Source: a bacterium
GTDB taxonomy: Bacteria > Cyanobacteriota > Vampirovibrionia > Vampirovibrionales > Vampirovibrionaceae
Assembly: GCA_030429585.1 (NCBI GenBank)
Contig: JAUIEU010000001.1
Coordinates: forward strand, 677,994 to 741,993
Reading direction: 5' to 3'
Length of the DNA stretch: 64,000 nt
A program made the position numbers and the translations under genes. Below, in pieces: positions 1 through 7,339 of this stretch. Position 1 is the first letter of the stretch. Each line of letters begins with the position of its first letter. Below the pieces are notes generated by a model, which saw only the letters and a program-made list of their open reading frames with translations, had not been told where the DNA came from and made no database searches.

Positions 1-662
1 TACTTACCACCAGGACCATCAGCAATACCGTATGCACCAGGGAAACCAAGTCTTAAGGCTGTATCTAAAATCGCTTTGTTTTGGTAATAAGTACCTGCGA
101 AATCAATGGCAGAGCCTTCTTCGTGACGCTTAGAGGCATTAATTTCATTATTAGTTACCCTGTCACGTAACCAAGAGTAAACGCTCAATGGTTTTCCCAT
201 CGCTTCTCGTATTTTATCCAACCATTGAGCCATTTTTTCCGCTTTATAATACGCGCTTTTTGGCACTAATTTAAAACGGTTTTTAGCTCTCATCGTATCG
301 GAAGAGAAAACCTCTCCCCAAGTGAAATAACGGCTAATTTTTTGGCCAAATATTTCATTATGTCGCCCTGCATGAACCATACTATAAGCATCTTCTGGAT
401 GAAGTTTATTTATTGCAGGTTGGTCTTTCACAATGCGGCCCTCTACGTTGGCTTCAAAATGTACTGGTGGTGCGGTAACGCTTTGCACGGTGGTTCCATT
501 GGGCAACCGAATAGGTGGCCGTGGTATTACCGTTGTTATGGTTTGGCCAGGCACGGGGGCCTGGCCGCTTTGGTATTCTTTATTAGCTTTGTAAATGCCG
601 TAGCCAGCCACGGCAGCCGCACCCATCACTATTACCGATTCTACAAAAACTTTGCCGCTCAT
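1..662 (-). CDS. Membrane-anchored M15-type peptidoglycan peptidase of the virus (3' part outside window)
   Basis: The frame stays open from an ATG at 662 to the window edge (220 codons), so the C terminus is missing. An N-terminal hydrophobic stretch (about residues 5-22) is followed by a proline-rich linker. Around residues 177-188 the protein reads SKRHEEGSAIDF, which matches the S-x-H-x(3)-G-x-A-x-D zinc motif of the M15 peptidase family (His180 and Asp187 as ligands). Family knowledge suggests cleavage of peptidoglycan cross-links. In this virion-gene block that implies cell entry or lysis, which is inference. The ATG overlaps the previous gene's stop (ATGA), so translation is probably coupled. 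The third zinc ligand would lie outside the window. Confidence 0.72.
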   Translation of the reverse strand, partial: MSGKVFVESVIVMGAAAVAGYGIYKANKEYQSGQAPVPGQTITTVIPRPPIRLPNGTTVQSVTAPPVHFEANVEGRIVKDQPAINKLHPEDAYSMVHAGRHNEIFGQKISRYFTWGEVFSSDTMRAKNRFKLVPKSAYYKAEKMAQWLDKIREAMGKPLSVYSWLRDRVTNNEINASKRHEEGSAIDFAGTYYQNKAILDTALRLGFPGAYGIADGPGGK

Positions 663-979
663 ACGTTACCCCCTGGCACCGGCGCGGGGCCGTTGTCGTA
701 ATCCCAATAAGTAATGCCCGTTTTAAAAATAGTGCCGCTTTCGCCAATGGTGCCGTCATCCTGCCAATACCCGCCATAGTACGGGCTATCCCAAGGCACC
801 GGAATAAAGCCCGTACCCGCAGCATTGGCAAAACCCAAACCATTGCCACCCTGGCGGTTGCTCTCTCTCGCTTTACCCTTACCGTAGGCACTGGCAGCCA
901 TAAACCACACCAACCCGCCTACGGCAAGGATGGCAAGTGCGGCTGCCTGGCCTTTGGTAAATTTAGGCTTTTTGGCCAT
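659..979 (-). CDS. Small single-pass membrane protein of the virus
   Basis: 106 residues, unrecognised. A lysine-rich start (MAKKPKFTKGQ) is followed by one strong membrane segment at about residues 11-30. The remainder is Gly/Asn/Trp/Tyr-rich and probably faces the other side of the membrane. It overlaps both neighbours (16 nt upstream, ATGA with the peptidase gene), as expected in a compact viral operon. Viruses with an inner membrane of the PM2 type carry many such short membrane proteins, so a virion membrane role is likely but inferred. A CTCTCTCTCG run at 861-870 lies inside this gene and does not precede a start codon. Confidence 0.65.
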   Translation of the reverse strand: MAKKPKFTKGQAAALAILAVGGLVWFMAASAYGKGKARESNRQGGNGLGFANAAGTGFIPVPWDSPYYGGYWQDDGTIGESGTIFKTGITYWDYDNGPAPVPGGNV

Positions 980-1274
980 GCATCACTCCATTAAATAATG
1001 CTTGTACTCTGGCTAATACAGCGGTTTCTGCCTCACCAATAGGTTTAATTTCTGTATTGATATACTGTAAAAAGGCCTCATAATCTTTCTGCTCTGCCAA
1101 CATTAAGGCAGCACTAATATCTTTGGCCAAGCGAAGTTTACTCATCATTGGCAGGCCGTTAATGAGCTTCCGAGCTTCTTCTAACACCGGTTTAAAATTA
1201 GGTGGTGGTGGCTCACTAGGGGGTAGGTAGGTCATGCCTTCCTCTACCAGCTTGCCGTTGCGTTGAATCATCAT
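963..1274 (-). CDS. Small soluble viral protein, unknown function
   Basis: 103 residues with no membrane segment. A proline-rich patch (about residues 18-28, PPSEPPPPNFKP) is followed by predicted helices rich in Ala, Glu and Lys. I recognise no family. The start at 1274 overlaps the stop of the upstream gene as ATGA and the end overlaps the next gene by 17 nt, so it is embedded in the viral operon and very probably translated. A role in assembly or as an internal virion protein is possible but unsupported by any motif. Confidence 0.6.
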   Translation of the reverse strand: MMIQRNGKLVEEGMTYLPPSEPPPPNFKPVLEEARKLINGLPMMSKLRLAKDISAALMLAEQKDYEAFLQYINTEIKPIGEAETAVLARVQALFNGVMHGQKA

Positions 1275-1813
1275 GCGGGGATCTCTCCATAAATCTTAAT
1301 TAGGCCACCATCAAAGTTGCCTGCACTGGGGTAAAGTTGGATACCGTTATGGGCTGCTGCCGTGGTGTGGAACCCTGCCGCCTGGATATTGGCATAACGA
1401 TTGGTGGTAGCGTAGGCACCACCCATCACATGGGCACGGGTCTGCTGAGCGGCGTCCCCTGGCTCCATTAACTCAATCAGAATATCTGCCAGCTCATTGG
1501 CGGCATTACCAATACCAATACCGCTTAACGTAATTACCGTTGCCGCATCGTTATTGGTGTAACCACCACTATTTTCTGTCCACCACTTGTAGTTAGTAGC
1601 TAACCAGCTGGTTCCACCGTCATCTGTTAAACGCAAGTATGGCGTGGCACCATCACTTGTGGTGGTCAGGCCAGTAATATCAATCAGGTATTTTTTAAAA
1701 GCTGTCCAGTCCACCGCGTTGGTAATTTCTACCGCCGCCACACTGGTGGTAATTTCCTCCGTGTGCAACAGCTTCCGGATGCTTCCGGACGGCCCGCTAA
1801 TGCCATTAAACAT
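1271..1813 (-). CDS. Beta-rich viral protein, possible spike or receptor-binding component
   Basis: 180 residues dominated by short beta-strand-like segments, Thr/Gly/Asn-rich loops and aromatic residues, and ending in a GGLIKIYGEIPA-type strand. The pattern resembles short phage structural proteins that end in an (I/L)x(I/L)YG strand, but no catalytic or binding motif is visible. It follows another beta-rich protein with a TAATG overlap at 1813, so the two are probably co-translated. In PM2-like virions a separate vertex protein (P1) projects from the capsid, and this or the upstream protein is a reasonable candidate. That assignment is inference from position and composition. Confidence 0.6.
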   Translation of the reverse strand: MFNGISGPSGSIRKLLHTEEITTSVAAVEITNAVDWTAFKKYLIDITGLTTTSDGATPYLRLTDDGGTSWLATNYKWWTENSGGYTNNDAATVITLSGIGIGNAANELADILIELMEPGDAAQQTRAHVMGGAYATTNRYANIQAAGFHTTAAAHNGIQLYPSAGNFDGGLIKIYGEIPA

Positions 1814-2421
1814 TATGCAATTACCTCCAGCACCGTCACGTCCACATCCGTAGCGTTGCCACGCCGCCCGTACAGGGCCGCACCACTCGCAAGGGTAATA
1901 GACTGACCCGCAGTAATCTTCATGCCCCTGGGGGCCGCATCGTTGCCCACGTTGGCATCACCTACCCACACGTTTTCCGTGGTGTGTTGATTCTGAATCA
2001 TTACCGCGCCGCGGGTACTACTGGCGGCCACAATGGCCGTGGCCGCCGTGCCACACGTTACCGCTGCCGGAGTGCTTAGCGTATCGCCACTTTTAGTGGT
2101 AAGGGTATCACCCAGGCTAACCCGCATATTTTTTAATGTGGCCAGGCTATGCACCAAGGTAAAGGAAGCCGTTGTACCACCGGTATTGGTAAAACTTAAC
2201 CGGCGGTAGGTTGCCTCTCCGGGCAATTCAAAGCCCGCATTTTCACGGACTGGCGACAATGGGCCATCATCGACCCGCATCTCAATAGGGCCACCACTCA
2301 CTTCCAAAATAAACAACGACCGCGCTTGAATATCCAGGTGAATATCCTGATTCGCAGCAATAGTGTACGTTTTTTCCTGGTAACTTTGTTTGGTAATAGG
2401 GTTACTAAACGGGTCTAGCAT
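1813..2421 (-). CDS. Beta-rich viral virion protein, possible vertex or penton component
   Basis: 202 residues from the ATG at 2421, chosen because AAAGGA lies just upstream and the previous gene's stop is only 5 nt away. A longer frame back to 2484 would overlap that gene without a ribosome site. The first half (about residues 15-105) reads as beta strands ending in a SFTLVHSL-like edge. The second half (about 130-202) has a repetitive strand pattern (GAVMIQNQHTTENVWVGD, then a GMKITAGQSITL-type turn) typical of small jelly-roll or Ig-like phage decoration folds. No enzyme motif is seen. Capsid vertex or spike function is inferred from context. Confidence 0.62.
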   Translation of the reverse strand: MLDPFSNPITKQSYQEKTYTIAANQDIHLDIQARSLFILEVSGGPIEMRVDDGPLSPVRENAGFELPGEATYRRLSFTNTGGTTASFTLVHSLATLKNMRVSLGDTLTTKSGDTLSTPAAVTCGTAATAIVAASSTRGAVMIQNQHTTENVWVGDANVGNDAAPRGMKITAGQSITLASGAALYGRRGNATDVDVTVLEVIA

Positions 2422-2426
2422 AGGGG

Positions 2427-2768
2427 TTATCCTTTCATAACGCCAATAATCAGCACCACACCCAGGGCACCAAATAACAACCATTTGCGGCTATCGGTCT
2501 GTATCTCGTCCGCTTCCGAATTGGCACGGTTTACGGCCGATTCACCCGCCGCCGTGGCTACATTAATCAGCTGGGTATTATTGGCTAATAGTTGGCTAAA
2601 AATATCGCCCACCACTGGGGGAATTTGTTGCACGGAAACATCACCGGCAAAATCTACACCGCTACCAATGGCCAGGCCTAAATCCGTAGCACTCACGCGC
2701 TGATCGTATTGGTTGGTTTTAGTGGTTGTGGTGCTTTTACTGCTACTTTTGGAGCCGCCGCCACTCAT
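2427..2768 (-). CDS. Ser/Thr/Lys-rich viral membrane protein with C-terminal anchor
   Basis: 113 residues. The protein starts MSGGGSKSSSKSTTTTKT, continues with a Gln/Asn/Ala-rich predicted helix (about 60-90), and ends in one membrane segment at about residues 95-110. Short proteins with a GGGSKS-type start and a C-terminal anchor recur in phage structural gene blocks, so a minor virion protein is likely, though I cannot name it. The start overlaps the upstream stop as ATGA at 2765-2768. The next gene begins 5 nt after its stop. Confidence 0.62.
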   Translation of the reverse strand: MSGGGSKSSSKSTTTTKTNQYDQRVSATDLGLAIGSGVDFAGDVSVQQIPPVVGDIFSQLLANNTQLINVATAAGESAVNRANSEADEIQTDSRKWLLFGALGVVLIIGVMKG

Positions 2769-3190
2769 GCCGACACCTCCCGAATCACACTGGTTTCATA
2801 CGGATTAAAATTCCACTTCCGGCGAAATATCCTTGCCAACGCAGGCCGTCCAGCATCCAACCGTAAGGCACCACAGTTATTTTGCCTGGCCACTTCATCA
2901 AAAAAGGGGCTCAATACATCCATGTGGGCATACCACTCGCCACCACAGTGGGCTAATACTAGCTGCCTGGTATCGTCCAGCATAGTTTCCATACGGGTAA
3001 CGATAGTGCCCACATGGGCATCATCTAAAACAACGGCCCACAGTTGCACCAGGCCCGCTTGCCACAGCTGGTACACGCCATCCAGTTGCGGCGCACTTAA
3101 ATAAATGCCCAGGTGTTGGCTAACCTCTTCACGCCAGTTAATCAAGCCTACAATCGCTTGGGAGCTTACTTTTTCTTTGTGAGCAACCAT
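2765..3190 (-). CDS. GNAT-fold-like viral protein
   Basis: 141 residues, soluble. The layout resembles degenerate GNAT acyltransferase-fold proteins of phage structural blocks (compare T7 gp13): a strand-turn LWAVVLDDAHVGTIVTR near residues 50-66, a helix with an ALRLDAGRPALARIFRR element near 106-122, and a closing strand with NFNPYETSVIRE. The LDAGRPALARIF stretch matches the (E/D)xGRxGWxR(x)3 pattern those proteins share. Acetyl-CoA binding residues are not clear, so a structural rather than enzymatic role is possible. The start lies 25 nt inside the upstream gene, and translational coupling is likely. Confidence 0.55.
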   Translation of the reverse strand: MVAHKEKVSSQAIVGLINWREEVSQHLGIYLSAPQLDGVYQLWQAGLVQLWAVVLDDAHVGTIVTRMETMLDDTRQLVLAHCGGEWYAHMDVLSPFFDEVARQNNCGALRLDAGRPALARIFRRKWNFNPYETSVIREVSA

Positions 3191-3495
3191 AAGGCCACAC
3201 CTCCCAAAGCAACAATAAGTATCAACTCCATATCCGGCCCGCCGCTTTGCCGCACCGGCGCGTTTAAATCCGTGGCCAAAGGTGATGCAGGGAAAGAATA
3301 ATTAATGCCGCTGCCCAGGTTACCCGTGGAATACACCGCAAAGTCACCAAAGGGCATGGAAAAGCCACCTAAATTGCCACTCTCGGCACCGCTTTGTGCA
3401 TAACTAGGCGGGGTACTTAATGCGGCTCCTATACCTTCACCTAGGCCACCTGCACCGCCAGCAATGGCAGATAATGTTACGGGGTCAATTACCAT
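3166..3495 (-). CDS. Small viral membrane protein with C-terminal anchor
   Basis: 109 residues. The N-terminal third is Gly/Ala-rich (AIAGGAGGLGEGIGAAL) and could be amphipathic. The middle has a phenylalanine- and serine-rich loop. A membrane segment at about residues 90-104 ends in LLTKKK, giving a positively charged tail that by the positive-inside rule would face the DNA side of a virion membrane. No family is recognised. Its 3' end overlaps the GNAT-like gene by 25 nt and it follows the Lys-rich membrane protein after 9 nt. Confidence 0.6.
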   Translation of the reverse strand: MVIDPVTLSAIAGGAGGLGEGIGAALSTPPSYAQSGAESGNLGGFSMPFGDFAVYSTGNLGSGINYSFPASPLATDLNAPVRQSGGPDMELILIVALGGVALWLLTKKK

Positions 3496-3504
3496 GCCAA
3501 CCCC

Positions 3505-4053
3505 CTACGCCGTTTTTTTCGGTGCGGCTTTTTTCCGGCCAGGCTTTTTAGCGGCCACTTTTTTGCCGCCCGTTTTACCCCGACTTTTAGAAAAATAATA
3601 CAGCACACCACCGGCTGCTGCCGCCAATAAAATCCATTTCAGCATGTCGCCGCCGCCCATGCTGCCTGGCAGCTCTGTCCGAATCTGCATGGCATCATCA
3701 AACGGGGTGCCACGTTCCAGCGTAGGGTCGCCATTCTCGCGGCTCACCGGCGGAGGTGCAATACCTGGTTTTTTAGTGGTAGCCGTATGGGTAAATGGAT
3801 CTGTAAAAATAGACTTTGATTGCTTGGAGCCATTTCCAAGCGGGTCAAACCCACCGCTAAAGGGGTCACTATTACCCACCTGGCTCCAGTTGAGCGGACG
3901 AATGCCCGACATACCATCCAGGGCCGACGAAAAATAATTACCAATCGTCGGGTCGGTTAAAAACATCGGTTCCGGTATTTCCGGTGTATAGGGCAATGGA
4001 ACATTTTTTTCAATGCCGCCAGTCAAAACGCCGTTTACCATGCGTGTCACCAT
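3505..4053 (-). CDS. Viral membrane protein with histone-H1-like basic tail
   Basis: 182 residues. About 130 polar, proline-rich residues precede one membrane segment (about 135-154, LKWILLAAAAGGVLYYF). This is followed by a strongly basic tail of roughly 28 residues built from KKxAAKKPGRKKAAPKK-like units. A single-pass protein with such a tail could tie the inner virion membrane to packaged DNA. That is inference, but the tail composition is unmistakable. The ATG at 4053 follows GGAGGG closely, a strong ribosome site, and a second in-frame ATG lies four codons later. The stop is one base before the neighbouring gene. Confidence 0.65.
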   Translation of the reverse strand: MVTRMVNGVLTGGIEKNVPLPYTPEIPEPMFLTDPTIGNYFSSALDGMSGIRPLNWSQVGNSDPFSGGFDPLGNGSKQSKSIFTDPFTHTATTKKPGIAPPPVSRENGDPTLERGTPFDDAMQIRTELPGSMGGGDMLKWILLAAAAGGVLYYFSKSRGKTGGKKVAAKKPGRKKAAPKKTA

Positions 4054-4054
4054 C

Positions 4055-4390
4055 TTATTTACCCTCCGTTAGCATGGCATACAACATCACGCCGCCCAGG
4101 CCCAGGGCAGCCACACCAAACCAATCAGGCCCATCACCGGCACGATACGGCACACCGTCGCTAGGGATGCCGAAATCATCCGACAACGCACCTAGGGCGA
4201 GGTAGGTGTTATCGTCCTGAACGACACGGCCCGTTTTCTGAAAACCGGCACCCACACGACGGATGGTAGAACCGAGACCGTCTAAAAAACTACCGACTCG
4301 ATTCTTACCGTCGTTAAAGCTGTCAATCCCAGTGCGGGCAATGTCTTCAGCGTCGTTATAAAATTCTTTCACGTCGCTAAAGAAACTCAT
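4055..4390 (-). CDS. Small viral membrane protein
   Basis: 111 residues. It has an acidic, helical N-terminal half (MSFFSDVKEFYNDAEDIART and onwards), a loop rich in Asp/Gly, and one membrane segment at about residues 89-107 (WFGVAALGLGGVMLYAML) near the C terminus. AAGGTGA stands just upstream of the ATG, and the gene lies 11 nt after the capsid gene on the same strand. No homologue is recognised. A minor virion membrane protein is the likeliest role by position. Confidence 0.6.
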   Translation of the reverse strand: MSFFSDVKEFYNDAEDIARTGIDSFNDGKNRVGSFLDGLGSTIRRVGAGFQKTGRVVQDDNTYLALGALSDDFGIPSDGVPYRAGDGPDWFGVAALGLGGVMLYAMLTEGK

Positions 4391-4401
4391 TGCTCACCTT
4401 T

Positions 4402-5268
4402 CTATCCGGCCAGGCCGTACACCCGTTCCAGGTAAATATCGTAGTTAGTAGGGGCCACAGTCCAGTTAGTGGTTAAGCGGAAATCCTTAATCAACACGTC
4501 GTTAGGAGCCATTGGCAGGAAGCCAAGAGCCTCATTCCGCACACCAAAATCAATGTGGTAATAACCGGTTTGTGGGGTGCGCTCGTTGTGCTTGAGGATG
4601 GATTCCATCGACTTAGTAGATAAGCGGTCTAGCACCATTACATCACCCACGTTTAAGGTGGCATAGCTAATGGTACCCACACCATCACTAATATGGGCAG
4701 CAATTAAGCCCTGGTCAGCAACCACCGGCAAGTTGGAATCAACCACCTCACCCGTGCCGCTAAACTCACGCGATAGCTTGAGAATACGAACGTGAGGGCC
4801 AAGGGGAGACCGCTCATTGGTTACCGTACCCACAAAATCAATCTTATCCAGGTTGGCTAAGGTGCCGCACTGAATTTCAATGGTGAAGGTTTGCACATTC
4901 TCCATACCCAAGGCGTACTGCTTGGATTCTAGCGGCAAATTGAGGTGACGACGTGCCCAATCAATGAGCAAGACACCATCAACCACAGTACTGCCCTTAT
5001 GGGAGCCGTAATATTCCTGTAAATCAAACAGGAATGTGGGGGTGGCCTGGATAATATCCTGGCCGTTTAATTTAACGCGAATCTCGGTCACTTCCGAAAT
5101 AATTTGCGCCTTGGTGAGGTACGCACCGGCAGAGGTTTTAAACTCTAAACGGCTTTCGTAGTGGCGGCCACTTGCGGGGACGCTAACAATCGCCGTTTGG
5201 TTAGATGCCACACCTTGGGCACCGGCATACGTGCGGTGGAAAAAGGGGGGTATTGCAGGAACATTCAT
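4402..5268 (-). CDS. Major capsid protein, double-jelly-roll type (PM2 P2-like)
   Basis: 288 residues, close to PM2 P2 (269 residues). The pattern fits the P2 family: an early IxxFxxVxxVxVxLNGxxI block (about residues 55-75), a central ALGMENVQTFTIEIQ strand pair (about 120-135) aligning with the ALGTVGLTTCEIKF region of P2, and a closing strand pair. The closing pair reads VLIKDFRLTTNWTVAP then NYDIYLERVYG (about 255-285), like the end of P2. P2 forms trimeric pseudo-hexamers around an internal membrane. The two-lobed length fits two jelly rolls in tandem. A CGAGAGAGAG run, not a classical ribosome site, lies about 11 nt upstream of the ATG. A structure prediction would settle the call. Confidence 0.82.
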   Translation of the reverse strand: MNVPAIPPFFHRTYAGAQGVASNQTAIVSVPASGRHYESRLEFKTSAGAYLTKAQIISEVTEIRVKLNGQDIIQATPTFLFDLQEYYGSHKGSTVVDGVLLIDWARRHLNLPLESKQYALGMENVQTFTIEIQCGTLANLDKIDFVGTVTNERSPLGPHVRILKLSREFSGTGEVVDSNLPVVADQGLIAAHISDGVGTISYATLNVGDVMVLDRLSTKSMESILKHNERTPQTGYYHIDFGVRNEALGFLPMAPNDVLIKDFRLTTNWTVAPTNYDIYLERVYGLAG

Positions 5269-5297
5269 GGGTAAAAGGCTCTCTCTCTCGTAAAATC

Positions 5298-5438
5298 TTA
5301 CGTTTTATCAGTATCAAACCCATCGGCAATGTAACGCGCCCCACGTGCCACAGTGACACCAAAGGTGCCAGAACTTGCAGCGTTAAGGAGGGCCCCCGTT
5401 GCCAAGATGGTTAAAAATAAAATCGCGCCCTGTTTCAT
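5298..5438 (-). CDS. 46-residue viral membrane protein
   Basis: Reads MKQGAILFLTILATGALLNA, then a short segment with VARGARYIADGFDTDKT to the stop. One membrane helix spans about residues 4-20, followed by an amphipathic end. Very short proteins of this kind sit next to the capsid gene in PM2-like viruses and are virion membrane components. The shared AxLNAAxxGxxG pattern is suggestive, but I am working from memory of the family. The start is 3 nt after the neighbouring stop and the gene ends 29 nt before the capsid ATG. Confidence 0.6.
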   Translation of the reverse strand: MKQGAILFLTILATGALLNAASSGTFGVTVARGARYIADGFDTDKT

Positions 5439-5440
5439 AA

Positions 5441-5533
5441 CTAGGCGCGGTTTAGTTGGCCGTTAATGAAACCAACCACATAGGTGGCGGCCACAGCGGC
5501 AAGGGTCATTTTCACAAAACTTTTATCTAGCAT
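5441..5533 (-). CDS. 30-residue viral membrane protein
   Basis: Encodes MLDKSFVKMTLAAVAATYVV followed by GFINGQLNRA. A hydrophobic centre of about 15 residues is flanked by charged ends, which is enough for a single membrane pass. The ATG is preceded at 6 nt by CGAGAGAGAG, the same purine run that precedes the capsid gene and the first gene of the block, which supports real translation. It is the first gene after the probable virion promoter at 5608-5637. Confidence 0.5.
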   Translation of the reverse strand: MLDKSFVKMTLAAVAATYVVGFINGQLNRA

Positions 5534-5569
5534 GTCGATCTCTCTCTCGATTGGTAACGCTAACTCTCT

Positions 5570-5594
5570 AAAAAATCACAGCGGTAAAAACCGC
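5570..5594 (-). terminator. Leader hairpin with U tract before the capsid block
   Basis: On the minus strand GCGGT-TTTT-ACCGC (5594-5581) is followed after five bases by six T residues. It lies between the probable start site near 5601 and the first small gene at 5533. It could end transcripts from the ATPase gene or act as an attenuator for the virion promoter. The short stem and offset U tract make it a moderate candidate. Confidence 0.4.
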
Positions 5595-5607
5595 ATTGCA
5601 TATACCA

Positions 5608-5637
5608 GCTATACATCCAGGGGCAAAAATCTGTCAA
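5608..5637 (-). promoter_or_regulatory. Probable promoter of the capsid block
   Basis: On the minus strand a consensus TTGACA (5637-5632) is followed, after an 18-bp spacer, by TATAGC (5613-5608). It lies just before the ATPase stop codon region and drives toward the two small membrane-protein genes and the capsid gene. Separate control of capsid genes from the packaging ATPase would make sense if virion genes are needed in higher amounts, which is inference. Confidence 0.45.
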
Positions 5638-5642
5638 GGCCC

Positions 5643-6155
5643 CTAATCAAACACATTAATTTTTACCGGATCACCATTACCAAGGAAGGCTAAACACTCG
5701 CCATCGTTGAGTTTAGAGCCACCTTCAAGGCCATCAGCCACAAAATCATTGGCCAATAGCTCACAATCCTGCTTGGAACTCCTAAACAGAAAGAGATTGC
5801 GGCAATTCACACGAATATTCCTATTAATCATATTGGCCCGCTGGGCAATAAACATGCACAAATGGCCATTATGCCGCCCACGGGTTGCCAAGGTCATCAT
5901 GGTTTTATCGTACTGGCCCGCATATTCGCCTGCCTCATCCACAATCACCAGGCACCGTGTGTGGTTAAACACCACACGCATAAACTCGTCTGGGTCATCG
6001 GTGACGAAATCAGCAGGCCATGGGTCATGCTTGAATGCCGTCAGTACAATTACTGGCGTACCGGCATTGGAAAAATGGCCAGCAAGCCGCTTTACCAGCG
6101 TGGTCTTACCGGCCATTGTGACACCAACAATAAGGCTATGTCCTGAAACCTTCAT
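5643..6155 (-). CDS. Genome-packaging ATPase, P9/A32 type (FtsK-HerA superfamily)
   Basis: 170 residues, slightly short for the family (PM2 P9 is larger). Walker A is GVTMAGKT (residues 11-18) and Walker B is LVIVDEAG (69-76). A TRGRHNG stretch near 91-97 and IAQR (103-106) fit the Gln-containing motif after Walker B in this family. Such ATPases translocate viral DNA into preformed capsids with an internal membrane and are a hallmark of the double-jelly-roll lineage together with the capsid gene. The start codon overlaps the previous stop (TAATG). No membrane segment is seen. Confidence 0.82.
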   Translation of the reverse strand: MKVSGHSLIVGVTMAGKTTLVKRLAGHFSNAGTPVIVLTAFKHDPWPADFVTDDPDEFMRVVFNHTRCLVIVDEAGEYAGQYDKTMMTLATRGRHNGHLCMFIAQRANMINRNIRVNCRNLFLFRSSKQDCELLANDFVADGLEGGSKLNDGECLAFLGNGDPVKINVFD

Positions 6156-6436
6156 TATTGGATAGGAGAGTAAGCACTCGCGGGGTCGTTAGGGTTAATC
6201 GGGTTATGCAGCCGCTCACTAAGCGGGGGAATGGCTGGGGGTGCTGGTGGCACTACATCAGGGGTAGATTTTTCTACTTCCGGTAGCTTAACATCATTGT
6301 CTAAAATCAGCTTGGCCACACGGTCGTGGTGTGTTTTTATGTGGCGTAATGCCGCTGTTTTGGTGGCACCTTCCGGGCAATGTTCTGCCAGGGCGTTTGC
6401 ATACATCTCGTAAGTGGTTTCTAAAATATTACTCAT
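6155..6436 (-). CDS. Small viral protein, unknown function
   Basis: 93 residues, soluble. The N-terminal half is helical (a TYEMYANALAEHC region, then TAALRHIKTHHDRVAKLIL). The C-terminal half is proline-rich and probably disordered. An AAAGGA ribosome site precedes the ATG, and the stop overlaps the ATPase start. Its position directly before the packaging ATPase suggests early or assembly functions, but there is no motif to decide. I do not recognise the family. Confidence 0.58.
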   Translation of the reverse strand: MSNILETTYEMYANALAEHCPEGATKTAALRHIKTHHDRVAKLILDNDVKLPEVEKSTPDVVPPAPPAIPPLSERLHNPINPNDPASAYSPIQ

Positions 6437-6448
6437 CTCGTATCCTTT

Positions 6449-7339
6449 CTAAACATGAAACATGGGCATAGGTTCAAAGCCGCCGTTTGTCTGCTTGTGG
6501 CTTTCTGTCTGGGCTTTCTCGGCTGCTTCGTACTCCTCCCGTGTGGGTACTTTAGTGGCCTTTTTTGCCACACCCACCGACGGCGTTTTTTTACCGCTTA
6601 CCCACTGGGTAATAGCGGTAATTTTTTCTTTGGTTTTAGGCTTGGCCAAGCGTGGCAAACTATAAGCCGCAACACAGAAAAGCAGTTGCCAGCCTGGCGT
6701 TATGTCGCTAATACCATGCTCGGCAAAATAGGCCTCCGTCGCATCCACCAAGGTATTCTGCTCGTCTGCTTCTGGCTTCCACTCGTCAGCATCAAACAAC
6801 TGGCCTGCTAGGTTTGTCCCAACCATCACAAACATGGCCGCACAGTTGCGCCGCTGCTTGGCTTCTTCTTCCTGCATGGGGGCTTGGGCCACTTGTGCCG
6901 CCGTCTGGCGGTCTGCCTCGGCAGCCTGGGGGCCACCAATACGGTTGGCATCCAAACGACTGGAGGAAGGCGACACACCGGAAGCGGCCGCAGGGTTCTT
7001 TGCAGCCGGTTTTGTAGGGGCTTTCCCCTTGCTTTTTGCTTTTAAATTGCCGCTGCGAGTAAATACCGGCTTCCCCTCCGCATCCACCACATGCAACGCA
7101 GGGTCAAAAGGTCGTTTCCACTGGTCGGTTTTACCCTTGGCCAATTGTGCCGAATCCACCTTTTTAGGGTGGTTTAGTACCTGGCCACCTTTTTGCGGGC
7201 CTTCTGGCTCATTCTGCGAGGCCTCTTTAATATAATCCTGCACTGGCGGCATTCCGCCGTGCATCGTTGCGGCTATGTCGGACAGGCTTTTTGCTCCACC
7301 CGCATCTAAAGCGGGTAACGCGCTCTGGGCTTCGCTCAT
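6449..7339 (-). CDS. Viral protein with an FDPALHVVDAEGKP motif, first gene of the block
   Basis: 296 residues. The N-terminal part (1-165) is low-complexity and rich in Pro, Ala, Lys and Gln. Within it FDPALHVVDAEGKPVFTRSG (about 79-98) matches a motif, FDPxxHxxDxxGxPxxTxxG, that I recall in proteins of several small phages, including tailless ones. A helical region with a hydrophobic patch (about 215-245, PGWQLLFCVAAYSLPRL) follows, and the tail is charged. Function is not established; assembly or packaging partner is a guess. The start is preceded at 8 nt by CGAGAGAGAG. It is the first gene after the regulatory region at 7340-7470. Confidence 0.62.
   Translation of the reverse strand: MSEAQSALPALDAGGAKSLSDIAATMHGGMPPVQDYIKEASQNEPEGPQKGGQVLNHPKKVDSAQLAKGKTDQWKRPFDPALHVVDAEGKPVFTRSGNLKAKSKGKAPTKPAAKNPAAASGVSPSSSRLDANRIGGPQAAEADRQTAAQVAQAPMQEEEAKQRRNCAAMFVMVGTNLAGQLFDADEWKPEADEQNTLVDATEAYFAEHGISDITPGWQLLFCVAAYSLPRLAKPKTKEKITAITQWVSGKKTPSVGVAKKATKVPTREEYEAAEKAQTESHKQTNGGFEPMPMFHV

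Noticed and set aside
861-870. Fourth CTCTCTCTCG copy as a translation signal
   Set aside because: It lies inside a coding region and no start codon follows at a suitable distance.
2422-2484. Longer start for the beta-rich viral protein
   Set aside because: It would lie within the upstream gene; ATG 2421 has its own AAAGGA site.
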